Shown piece after piece: positions 49,701 to 62,900 of a stretch of DNA of 64,000 nucleotides. The stretch covers positions 5,538,818 through 5,602,817 of the forward strand of contig OX393562.1 in the NCBI GenBank assembly GCA_947652115.1, written 5' to 3'. A model generated the notes under the pieces. That model did no database searches, was not told the origin of the DNA, and saw nothing but the letters and a program-made list of their open reading frames with translations. Numbering within the stretch: position 1 is the stretch's first letter; each line of letters begins with the position of its first letter. Both the position numbers and the translations under genes were made by a program. This DNA is from Blastomussa wellsi (Eukaryota; Cnidaria; Anthozoa; Scleractinia; Plerogyridae).

Positions 49701-52700
49701 TCTTTAATCTCTGCCAACAGATCGATATCAAATAATTGGCCGAAACGTTCATATGGAATTTGTGGAGAGACATCTCAGAACAAAGAAGCATGTTAACTTT
49801 GGAGATTCCCAGGATTTGCCTAACAACATCGAGCTGGAGATTATGGCAGATACTATACACGTTCAGGTGTGTTACTATGAATGTAATCGCTAATGAGAAG
49901 TAAGCCTAATATTCGACAAATCGTTCTTGAGCAATTATTCGTCTATAACTTAACCTACTAACAACAATACCTTACAATAGAGAACTTATATTCTCTACTT
50001 GCACAATACCATAATACACCGGTTCTACCCCCCAAAAAATTTGCATAGGCATTGTTTTAGATTTCCCTTGGGACATCTTCCTGTCCCAGGAGAAATTGAA
50101 AACAATGATTATGCAAAATTTTGGGGGGTAAAAGAGGTGTATTATGGGATTTGTGCAAGTAGAGAATTAAAAAATTGGTGTGATACTGAAAACGGCCAAA
50201 TCGCGAGCTTTCCATTCATTTTGTCACAATTTTTATCTAATTCTTACATAAATCCCTCAGAAAAATAGTGAAAAATCCATCGTTCGCAACAGGTACAAGT
50301 TCACTTATTTCTACGTACAAACGCTTGACGGCAGACCTCAAAAGGTGAATTTTTACCCTTTGCAGGAAAAGCAAACGTCATGCCTAATATTTCTGATAAA
50401 TTTTGCGGGCAGTGAAAAATTGGACGAGGCCGAAAGCCGAATCTAATTTGTCTTCAATTAAGTCAATAGACCCTTTTCATAAATGGCTGCCAATTATAAA
50501 TTCTTTTGAAACTTTTAAAATTACCCTGACGAACCTCGTTTTTGAGTTGATAATTCAAAAGAATTTTTACTCCCAAACGAGTTTAGTGATGCTAATTTGA
50601 ATGCATACAAAAAAATTTTAAATCGGTAGCCATTTATGAAAAGGGTCTATAAAGCTTCAATGAAGTCTTGATAGCTTCGGAATCGACAACGCCAATTCTT
50701 GAATTGCCATCATCAGGTGGCAAAACAGAAACACCTTCGATATGGCTAAGGTTGTATTATTCTAAGGATTAAACTGTGGCTTTCATTAGCTTGCAGGTTG
50801 AAAAATTGTCCTGTCGACCCCCCGCGGCTATGTTTTCACTTGTCGTTTTTTTTTTTTTTTTTTTGTTTTTTTGTTTTTTTTATTGCTTCACACTCGACGG
50901 CCTACTGAGAAGTCTGTCGTTAAAAAAACAATAATGGTTACAAGGTTACTAGATAAAGCGACGAAAAATATTCTGCGTTTTATTATATCTTATTACTATC
51001 CAATGCGTGTCGCGGCTTCCTACATTTACCCATTCTACCTTTGGACAAAGTTGCTGCGTACGGGTTTACGTTTCCCCCTTTTCTCAAAACAGCTGTATCC
51101 CGTATTTTCTTCCGTCTTGGCTACCGTTATAACCAACAGCATGGTACTATTATAGTAGTGACGGCTGCAATAGTTACAAAAAAAAGTATAAAACCGGGCG
51201 CACCTGACATTGGTTTTCTGATGTTACAAACATTTGTGTACCCATTAGAGTGACGTCAACATGCGTGGTATTAAAAATCTGACAATATACAGCCGTAAAG
51301 TTTCCTTTGCGAGGGAGAGTCGATTAGACCTCAGGGCTCCCGATTTATCACAAAGTTTTCCCACGCTGCCTCCTGGTGCCGATGGAGATGACGGAAAGAA
51401 TGGAGTTCACGGACCAATAGGTAGGGTTTGCAATATGAAATCAAAAGACAATAAATCAGACAATAAATACTACTCAAAGTTATTTGCATAAACGATTAAA
51501 TTATTTTCACGACGGTAACAAAACAAACCAAACTTTTTTCTACAAATCTCCAAGACGCAATAAAATGTAACCAAGTTCGTACAAAACAAAACAAAGTCAA
51601 ATAAAATGCTGGAAACATTAATTTGACCACAAACATAAAAAATGGATACAATAATACTGTAGTAGACATTTAAATTTTGCCCGCCAAATTCAATTAGAGC
51701 AGTTTCACTTCAATGTCGAAAGTAATTCTGCGTTTGCCTTGGTTTTGCATTGTATTTTTTTTATTATTATTTTCGTGTACAATGCGACTTCCTTGATAAT
51801 TTTGCCAAATTTCAATCCATTCTGGACACGAAAAGTCATAATTTTTAAACTTCTATTTACGAAAATTTACGGCTGCCATTAATTTGCTGTGCTCCAAGGC
51901 TCGGTTGCAATTCGGAGAAAGTGACGTCAAAGGCTCAAAACTTCCTCACGGGTTGTAATTATAATAACAATCAGCATAGGAAATTGCACGAAGAACGATT
52001 CTAAAGTTTTTGTTGATCTTCATTTGATTTTCAATAGTTATTGTTATTATAATTACAACCCGTGAGGTATTTTCGAGCGTTTGACGTCACTTTCTCCAAA
52101 TCCAAGCCTTAAATCCTTAAATCCTGCTGAAATCCAAGATGGCGGACACGATTTACAAGGAAGACCATTTTGCTTTGTATTTCAAATAATGTGTTGTATT
52201 TTCATTATTGAAACATTCTTTTATAAGGCATTTATGTTTTACAATCCAATAACTTCAATTTTTAAAATATTTAACGAAATAAACGATTTTAAAGAAATTC
52301 AAAATGGCGGATCCAAGATGGCGGCTATTTCGATGTTAAGAACGTCATAGTTACGTCATAAATTGTTGCTAATAACAGCTAACCTATTGTCGTGCACAAG
52401 AATCTTGTCATACATGTTGCTGCTAAGACTTTGTGGTTATACATCGAATCGTGGAGAAATATCGATTAAATAGCTTTTCAGCCAATAACATTGGATAAAT
52501 GACGTCATATTACGTAACAAAAGCATCCAAAGTGCAACAAAAGCATCTAAAATGACTACAATTATTGCCTACATCATCCTGTGTTAATTTGGTGACCATA
52601 GCGTTAACCGTTTTTATGGTCTGAATAGGGTTAAGGTGCAGCTGCTTCCCTCTCTGTAAGCACATTGTGTGAGGAATATACTTTTTATGTGGACCAACTA

Positions 52701-53883
52701 ATGATTTAGTAATTATGCTGAGGCGCTGTCTTTTTCTCGACATTTTTCTTGAATTGTCGCTTTTGCTGTTGTTATTAATGTTGTTAACATTGCTTCTTTT
52801 GGTTTGTTTCTGGCAGTGGAAATATTTACAGACACGGTAGAAGGATACATGAACATCGTAACAAGTGGTGGAAATGGAAACCGGGGGCAGAACGGCGCGA
52901 ATGGGAGAAGAGGATCAAACACCCCTGGCAAGGTACCACACTATATTAAATATGATTTCAATGTCTACAATATTAGTTTTGTATTTAGACGCATTAAAGA
53001 TGCAAACAACGTTAACGGCCAAACAAGGAGCTTGGACTGTTAATTAGAACTGGTCGAAATAGCAAGTGTAACTTGGTGTTTCCTCACCATAACAGGGAAA
53101 CAGAAGGTGTCGTTCTTTTCATTTTCGTGGAGTAAAACTTTGGAACAGCAATCTTTTGGATGTGCGCAAGCAGGATACAATTTTTATCAAAAATATTTAG
53201 ATTTAGCTCAGAATTTTTTAGCCCAAAGGGCCCTAGTCAGCCTCCGCCATTTTCGATGCCGTTGAAATTATGAAAATTGTATGGTGACGTGTAAATTACC
53301 TTTGGAAAGTATCTCAGTGATCTATTTCATTTCACCACGCTCCGTTTAAAAAATAATACTGAAACTCTTCCATGTAAACAATAACAAAGTGGACCCTTAA
53401 ATGTGCGCAGCATTTTTTTTTTTAACTCAGGTTCTTAATTCATGTACCTATCTTTGTTTTTCCTCGTGTCATGTTGTAGCATGCATTTTAAATTTTACGT
53501 TTTTAAATGTCATTTTTTTTATTACACTTTTAAATTTTAGCTTTATTTGTATCCTATTATAAATATGTTGTATTTTAAGTATTGAAGTTTTAGTTAGAGT
53601 AGAAAGCCACTTACTCAGCTATTCTGTCATGTGCTACCCTCTCTAAGTAACGTTCTTACTTACTTACACGTTGTTACTTACATACTATATAACGAAAAAA
53701 TAGCATACATTTTTAATTATTTAAAACTAGCTATGGTATATTGCATTTCCTGAGTTTTGATTGGTTTAGAGGCAATGGTATATGAGCTCATATACCATTG
53801 ACCTACAAACATTATAGGTGTACGCGTAGAAGAATGCATTTTTCGCAATGTTTGTACAATATTTTTGGGCGTTTTTAATAAAA

Positions 53884-53918
<35 letters not shown>

Positions 53919-56900
53919 GTTATAGCCAATTCGGCGCCACGCGCCTCGTTGGCTATCTACCGTCGCATATCCAACGCGCGCGCGTGGAATAATTGTTAAA
54001 AATAATGATAAGACGGAAGCGTTGGTAATAGGAGTTCCCTTCGCTGAAACCAATTTTTTTGCACTGCATTGTTTAAATAACAGCTTCTAGTTGTCCCACG
54101 CTCGTGTCATGTTGATTAATTAATCTTTCACAGCTTCTAGTTTGTTATTCAAAATGGTCACGGTAATTAATGATACCTATAACGTTCTATGAAATCCCTG
54201 TAAAGGTATAAAATGTTGAGTTTCACTATTCCTTCGCACCGTCAGCAAACGACAAAAGCTCTACAAAAATATACTCAAAAATACAACACTGGTGAAATGA
54301 TTAAATGAGCTAAAAATACCGTTAAATAAATATGTAAAAGTGCATTACGATGATGAATGCAATGGCATAATTAATTCGAGCATGGAAGCAAGATGGCCCG
54401 GAGGGAAAAAGAAACAACTCTATGGTGAAGTACTCTACATGGTGAAAACCATTTACGCATTTTAAACATTCTGGGAATACGTTGTGGAAGGACACTGTGA
54501 AAAATCGAGATGTTGGCATTTCTTAAGGAAACCCTGAATATTTAACGTTAAGATTTATACTTAAGGTACATTCTTTTGTGAATACTTACCTCTCAATTCC
54601 TACCTTCATAATTTTGCGTCCAATTTTTGCTATAAGCATCGTAAGTTCGCACGTTTGGGCTGCAATTGTGTTACAAATGTGTCATGGCTACCCCCTCCTC
54701 GAGGAATCAAGACGCCATGCGCATGCGAAGTGCGTTTTTCGCGGTGTCCAATTCCTCCCCTCCATTTCTTTCTATATGTACAATTATTGAAAGGTCGCAC
54801 TCTTAAATATTCTAAGCCTTTACGACTCTTTTTTAACAGAGGCCGGACAAGACAGTGGCAAATTGTCGATCAAAGGCCAGAAGAGGCTACCATGGACGAG
54901 TTCTAGGATGTCCTGCAGGGATTCCTGGGACACGAGGTGTATCTGGAGGGGACGGTCAAGACGGCGGATATGCTGGGAAATCAGGTCAGTTTTGTGCGTA
55001 ATACGTCATTTGTAAATAGCACCAATTCGGTGAGAATATCTTATTAGCTGGAAATGACACGCAAACTGTGATAACATGCATAACGAGCAAATGTATTGCT
55101 GGAGAAAATATTATATTCTTAACGTGATATTTTTGAGATGTATGTAGAAACATATACGAAACGTGAAGTTAAAAAGATAATTTTTTCTCCAGCAATGCGT
55201 TTGCTCGTTATATCTATATAACCGTAGTTTGCGTGTTATTTCTTATCAAGCTACGATGACAAAAGTACAAGAGTATTTATTAGCTGGAACACATTGAAGG
55301 CTTCGTCCCCGAAGATGCTCTGATATTGCAGAAGGCGGGTTGTTGAGACCATTTTTCACAAGTCTGGTTTTCGCCTGTTTCGCCAACAACGCGAATACAC
55401 CCACATTAAAATAAATTTATTTGGTCATTGGCTTAATTTTAAAACCGAGCTAAAACGTGGAATGGGTTACCTGGCAACCAAAGTATTAAGTATTAGTATT
55501 AAGTATTAGTATATGTAATAGGACTACATGCTGTCCAATTTGAAAATAATTGGATGAGAAAAATTTCAGAGGACTGCAAAATTGGAAGAGGCCGTAGGCC
55601 GAGTCCAATTTGGCAGTTCGAGGAATTTTTTGAATCCAATTATTTCCAAATTGGACAAGCATATAGTCCTGTTACCTATTAATTATATAGCATCCAAAAT
55701 ATATGAACATGGCAAATATTTCGCCCCCCAAACTAGTTTTTCTTGACAATTGATTGGTTTATGGAAGGTATCCAGATTTTTCTTAAATTGGACAGTTTGA
55801 AAAAACACTGTCCAATTTATTTTAAATTTGGATAGTTGGCAAAAATTAATAAAAAATGCATCTGTTGACAATAATGGATTTGATGTAGCTATATAATTAG
55901 TACGATAATTATTTAAAAACAGGCTTCCATTTAAACCAGCCGCAGCTGATTTGAACTAACCTAGCGGAAACTGTTACATGTATTGTTTCATCCGATTTCA
56001 GTGCACTGTGTTGACACAGTTTTTCAAAACATTCACCGTCGAAAATTCGCTCAATGCGATTACAAAAGTGGCGATAAATTAGTTTTATGCCTGCACACAT
56101 TTATATAACAAAGTATTTTTTAAATGTTCAGAGAGACATAAATTTCAATTTCAAGTGTTCTGCATATAATTATTACCAGTGCACTTTGGCGAATGATGTT
56201 TTGAAAACGCAGGTCTACACACTTTACCAAAAACTTTAAAAAAAAACTTTACCAAACTTAAATCGGCTCTAACGTCCACTTCTTGAGGAATATCCGTCAT
56301 TGATTTCGAATTTTGTAATTAAAAAATATATCCCAAAACAGGAAAGGGTGGTAATGCTGGACGCCAAAGAATTAATGTCAGAAGTGTGCGAGGAAAGGTA
56401 GAACTAAAAACGTGTCACGGAACTGGAGGCGAGGAGGCAACTAACGGAGCAGGTGGAGAAGGTAACTTTATACGTCCAAGTTTATTATTGAATTAAGTTT
56501 GCCCAGATAGGATCAAATGAGAAATTGTTCTAGAAAGAATAAAGACAAGTGTACAGTGTAAAAGTCCATCAATCGCCTTAATAATTAAAAAAGGCATTGG
56601 GATATAGCAATTTGTTCTTTTTTGTCTCTGTCTTCGTAGTCTAACCTCCTTCTCATCTTTCTCATTTGCTCCTTTCCAACTGCCTCCTCATCCCTCTTCT
56701 TTTACTTATTTTTTTCTTTCTTTCGCCTCTTTCCACGTTCATCCGATTAATTGACTGATTAATTGACTGACTGAATGACTGACTGACTGACCAATTGACT
56801 GACTGACTCACTCACTCAGTCACTGACTGACTGACTCACTGACTGACTCACTGACTGGCTGGCTGACTGACTGACTGAATGACAGACTCACTGTCTGTTT

Positions 56901-59900
56901 GTCTGACTGACTGACAGATTCACTGACTGACTGACTTACTGATTTACTGATTCACTGATTCTCTGATTGACTGACTGACTCACTCACTCACCCACTATTT
57001 GGTCAACTGAATGGCTGAATGACTGACTGACCTGTGACTGACTGACTCACTCACTCACTCACTCACTCACTGACTCACTGACTGGCTAGCTGGCTGTCTG
57101 ACTGACTGAATGAATGAATGAATGAATGAATGAATGAATGAATGAATGAATGAATGAATGAATGACAGACTGTCTGACTGACTGACTGACTGATTGATTG
57201 ATTGACTGACTGACTGACTGACTGACTCACTCACTCACTCACTCACTCACTGATTGACTCACTGATTCACTCACTGACTGACTGACTCACTGACTGACTA
57301 GCTGGCTGTCTGAATGACTGAATTAATGACAGACTGTCTGACTGACTGACTCACTGACTCACTGAGTGACTGGCTCGCTGGCTGTCTGACTGACCGACGG
57401 AAGGACAGACTGTCTGTCTGACTGACTAACTGACTGGTTGATTCACTGATTCACTGACTGACTTACTTACTTACTTACTTACTTACTGACCGACTGGCTG
57501 ATTCACTGATTCACCGATTCACTGACTGACTGACTAACTGACTGTCTTACTGTTTGATCAACTAAATGACTGAATGACTGACTGACTGCCTGACTGACTG
57601 CCTGACTGACTGACTGGCTGACTGGCTGACAGGCTGATTCACTGATTCACTGACTGACTGACTAACTTCCTGTCTGTCTGTTTGATCAACTAAATAGCTG
57701 AATGACTGACTGAGTGACTGCCCGACAGACTGTCTGACTGACTGATTGACTGACTGACTGACTGACTAACTGACTGACTGACTGATTCACTTATTCACTG
57801 ACTGACTGTCTAACTGACTGACTATTTGATAAACTGAATGGCTGGCTTGCTAACTGACTGACTGACTGACTGACTGACTGTTTGACTAACCTACTGAGTG
57901 ACTGACTTATTCACTGACTGACTTATTGACTGATTGATTAACCTCTTGTTGCTTAATTGATTGGTTGATTGTTATATTTTGATTAGGAGGTAGAGGAGGG
58001 CGTGGAGGCCGCGGCATTAGATGCCATTTTCGTGAGCAGTGTGGCGTCAAAGGAGGATGTAATGCGGCCTGTTATTCCAGAGGTCAAACAAGTGAGGCGA
58101 ATCCTGGATCGCCCGGCGTAAATGGACGTCCCGGACAAGGTCGAGTATTGTAAAAAAACACTTGTTGAGGATAGCAAGTAAACCGATAAAGAAAATCGAC
58201 AATGAATACGAAAGAAAAAGAAACTGAAGAGCGAAAGCAATACCGGAAGTTGTCGATTTTCGAGGAGCAGGAATGTACTCCGATCTCGGTTCGTGTTATA
58301 ACTCGTCAATTCCATTTTCAACTGAATTTAAGAATGCAATTTATTTCATTTCACATTAAGATCATAAAGTGATTAAGTCGAAATATTGATGATTGTTTTC
58401 ACCCAAAAAGTTTGGAGCGAGAGCAAATAGTTGACGTAGTGTGGGTTGGACCTTTAAAGTAGGGTGAAAACTGACGCAAAAGTTTCAAATTGACAGACTT
58501 CTACATGAAATGTATTCAATAATATAATCTGGCAAGAAGAAAGCTAGAAATAACACGTAACCAAGTCCTTGTGGCCAAAGCACAACCAATCTTTGAAGCA
58601 AGGACAATTAATGGTGGCCGTACCTTCTCGTTATTTTCACAAAGATGGACAATATTATATAATGGTTTCTTTTTATGGTATCTAGCTGTGGTGAGAGCTG
58701 GTTCAGCCGGTCAAGTGGAAAGCTCTAATCTTCAGAGATCGGATCTTAGTCGCAGCAGAATGGAGAAATATCCGCTAGCTTTGATTAAGTTGATAACAAG
58801 GTATGCCGAAGACCTTCTGTGGGCTAACAGGACCACGATCACCGAAGCAGTGCTTAATTTTACAGTTGCATTAACGGAAGGAAGATCTGATTCGCTTGAA
58901 TTCCGAAAGGGTATGTTTATCTTGACGTCTCATAAAATGCCGCAAACATTGACTATTAACAAACGACTAAGTTTGCCAAGGGAAAAGCCTGGCCCCAGCT
59001 ACTTTCAAAAGGGCTCCAGTCAGCCATGCCTTTGTTATTGTTCAGGGCTTCTGATATTTCGCGCGGTCGCGGAGCCGCGAAATTCAGGTATTTCCGTGAA
59101 ATTCCGCGAAATAATCCGAAATTGACAAAAACACGCGAAAAACCGCAAAATTTACTACAAATCCTACCAAATACATGTTGGCACAACATATTTGAAACTT
59201 ATCTTAACTATTGGGGTTGTTTATCTTGAAATTTCGCCGCTGCCACGAGTAAACAACGTACCAAAAACTACTAGGCGTTCTTAGATTAAGGGGGGAGTAG
59301 GTTTCTAATGAAACTGTGGTGCTGCGTCGGTGGGAAGTATAACAATATAATTTGGTTTTATCAACTGGGTTGATAATGTCAATTGGCCACCGTAAAGAGA
59401 TTCAATTGCTGACGTTTCGAGCGTTAGCCCTTCGTCGGATTCGCTCCGACGAAGGGCTAACGCTCGAAACGTCAGCAATTGAATCTCTTTACGGTGGCCA
59501 ATTGACATTATCAACCCAGTTGATAAAACCAAATTATATTGTTCTTAGATTAATGTTGCGAAAAACTGGGCACTGGACAATGTGAAGACTTTTCGTTGCC
59601 ACTATACGGAGTGTGAAAGGAAACTGCTGTCTGTAGTAATGCAGGCACATGTTTAAAAAAAATAATAATAACTTTATTTAAGTGTCAAATGTATTTAGCA
59701 CTGCTGTGCTAATTGGGGACACTGTAAATACGTAAACAAATATTATAAATGAAACAGAAAGTTCTTAAAAATCCCAACTGGCAGGAGGCAGACCAGTTGG
59801 CTATTTACAAAGCGTGGAGGAGTTGAATTCGGGACCACCGAAGACAAATCCGTTTTAGTGGCAGGGAGGAGGACTCGAACCCGGGACCACCTGATTACAA

Positions 59901-62900
59901 GTCCAGCGCCCTGACCACTAGGCCACGCTCGCCCCAGGACACGCGCGCGTGCAGGACACGATCGAGACGCAGGGAATGTTTTGACTTCACAAATGGATTT
60001 GAACCTTTAATCACGAACAATCTTGCCTTGAAATTACAAAGCAACACAAGACAGCGAGGAAAGAAAAGAAATTTATAGCATTGCTGTTTTCGGATTTAAA
60101 TTGCAGCTGAAAAAGAAGGATAACCGGTCGCCGTTTTTGCCGCTCGAAACAAGAACAGTTTCCTTCAGGACTGTGTTGGATGAACTTTTGTGTTTTCTTT
60201 CTTGCCCTGAATTTGCCATTCTGCAGTATTTTTTCTGGCATGTTTCTTGTTTGCTTTTTAGTGAAATGTTCCCCTAAAGTTCCCGCGAAATCCCCGCGAA
60301 TAGCCCATTTTCTCCGCGAATTTGGCTCTGCAAATCCCGCGAAATTTGACTTTTTTTCCCGCGAATTATCAGAAGCCATATATTGTTTAAATGCGAAAGT
60401 TTCAGTATTATATTTTACGCGCAGCGCGTCGAACCTAAAGAGAGGCGCGGTGGCCTAATAATTAGTGCGCTGGATGATCCTGGTCCGGGCCTCGGCCGGG
60501 TCACTGTGCCGTGTTCTTGGGCAAGACACTTTACTCTCACAGTGCCTCTCTCCACCCAGGTGTATAATGGGTACCGGCAAAACACCACTGGGGGTAACCC
60601 TGCGATGGATTAGCATCCCATCCAGGGGGGAGTAGAAATATTCTTCGCCGCTTAATGCTACCAGGATAAGCTTCGTCTGTTTGGGCCACTAGGCTCGAGG
60701 CTTGAACCCTTTTAGTAACATAACTTCCAGCAATGCCATTAGACAACGCTTCACCATACAGGTTTCATAATTTCGCTGGCATTGAAAATGACAGACGCTG
60801 ACTATGGCTCTTTAAGTAATTTGGTTGTGTAAAAACTAATCTATCAGTAATCTCATGGTTCACTTAATCTCCAATGCCAGCTAAAATGTTGTTCTCAGTT
60901 TTCTACAGTATAATTAATGATTTATGGCGGAAATTAAATGATTAAGGGTATGATCCGAAGCTTGGCATAACCTAGCCAGTATATCCGAAATTTTGTAAAT
61001 CAGTAAAACATATAATGCTGCCTTTTTTTATTTTCAATTTTAGTTGCCAAACGAAGGCTGGCTTTTCTAAACAAAAAGGGATTTGACAGATTTGGAAATA
61101 ATGCGTTGTTCGCCCCTTTGATGAAATGGGAAACGTTCAAGGAACAAGTGGAGAGTATAAGAGATCACGCTAGAGTGTACGAGGATGCTTACAATGCAAT
61201 ACGAGAATCAATTGAACGACAGGACGGTATCAGTGAAGTGCTGCAAACGCTTCCACAGGCCGCAAAGATTCAAGTCGACATGGCGATAGAAAGACTCATA
61301 GAGGCCAGAAGAGTGGCAATTAGTGAGAAAGGGGCTTATGTTGCGGTACGTTTTGAAAAATGTTCCAACTTTCTTGGCACTAGATCGTTAAAAGCCATTT
61401 CCAGTCCGTACTGCGCAATCTCCGCCTACAATTTTTATCAAGTCTCGCACGACAGAATATAAACAAGCCAAAATGAAAATCACCGGTAAAAACCTACCTT
61501 GTTCGTCATTTTTAACATCCGATATTCTTTCAAAACAATAATAAAGAGTAGACGAACCTCGACGCTATTCCAAACCAACGCTTCAGCTCACCGAGAACTC
61601 CCAAAGGAAACGACCCGTAATGGCGGACTCAAAAACTTCATGAACGCAGTTACCAAAGCGTAACGTATCAACGAATTAAAAACAGAAGTGTAAACAAATC
61701 CCGAGACTGCGCAGAACGGACTGGAAATGGCCTTTAACAAATTATTGCAGCTAATTCATTCTTGTTTATAACCGCCAACCGTAAAAGTAACCCCCCCCCC
61801 CCCCCCCTCTTAAGACCCTCAACTATAGCGTGCTTTTACAATTTCTGTCAGTAAACACACGTTTCTTCTTCTTAGGAATCGCTTTGAGGTCAATTATTTT
61901 TGTACTTGGACGATTGTACGATCCTTCACCTGTCACCCATAGTTTATAGCTCCTTTATTTCAAATAATATTATTATATATGTTATTATTATTTTATTATT
62001 ATGCGTGGTTTTTTTATTATTTTTGTTTCATGGGCGGTGTATCGCATGGGTCCTTGTGTCCTGTGCTAACCTTTTAGGCCAGTTATAAATTTTTTTACAC
62101 CCAATAAAGCTGCAAAAATAAAAAATAAATAAATAGTTAGCGGGGCAAAGGAAAGGCTAAATGGGCGAAAGAAGTTAGGCTAATAACGTTTTTTGACTGA
62201 CAAACTAAACATCGTTACGACGCATGTTTGCGCTTAGTTGGGTTTGTTTCATGAAAGGAGTAACAGACAGCAGCTTCTGGTTTTTGCATGCCAGATCTAG
62301 ACATTCCGTATTTTCCCTACGTTTCTGCCATGTGTTTGGCACGCAAGCTATATCCTCGATTTGGCAGGACGGTAGTCAGTTTTCTATTTCAATCTGTCAA
62401 GTTCACATTATTCTCAGGGTAATGCATGTAGTGGTGTCAGCCTCTTTAGAAAGTGTATTTGCAGTACTATCATGTATTTATTTAATAGTTTAGTAAATAT
62501 TTTTAAAAGATATTTCGCTATACCTTTTTCATTTTTTTTTTCTTTTTTTTTTTTCATTTTTGTCGTTTTTATTAGAGTATTAAAGAATTAGAAGTAAGCA
62601 TGGATAGCTCTCTGGAAGATATAATGGTCCAGCTACCTGATGTATACAGGGCATCAGATTTTGGCATCGGCGATTTGCTTTATATACTTCAAGGAATGAC
62701 TGGTTTCGCAAGTAGTGTGTCAGGAAGCGATCCGTTTGCCTCGATTGGAGCCGCTATTGGTGTGGCTGCCACAACTTGCAGCAGGGGTACCCTCCAGGAA
62801 TACCTGGACAAAGTCGAGAAATGGCTAACATTTGGCGAGGCATATGCCGCTCTAGAGGATTCCAGTGATCTGGATTTTGACCAAATTGACGTAGAATCTG

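Noticed and set aside
56741..57960. CRISPR-like array
   Set aside because: Units are 4-bp simple repeats without spacers, in an intron of a eukaryotic gene.
59305..59585. Matching 75-77 aa ORFs on both strands
   Set aside because: Both are products of the perfect palindrome; identical peptides on opposite strands reflect symmetry, not coding.
59861..59933. tRNA-Thr(TGT)-like sequence as a functional tRNA gene
   Set aside because: Anticodon-stem mismatches and a fused SINE body with an A-rich tail indicate a retroposon head.
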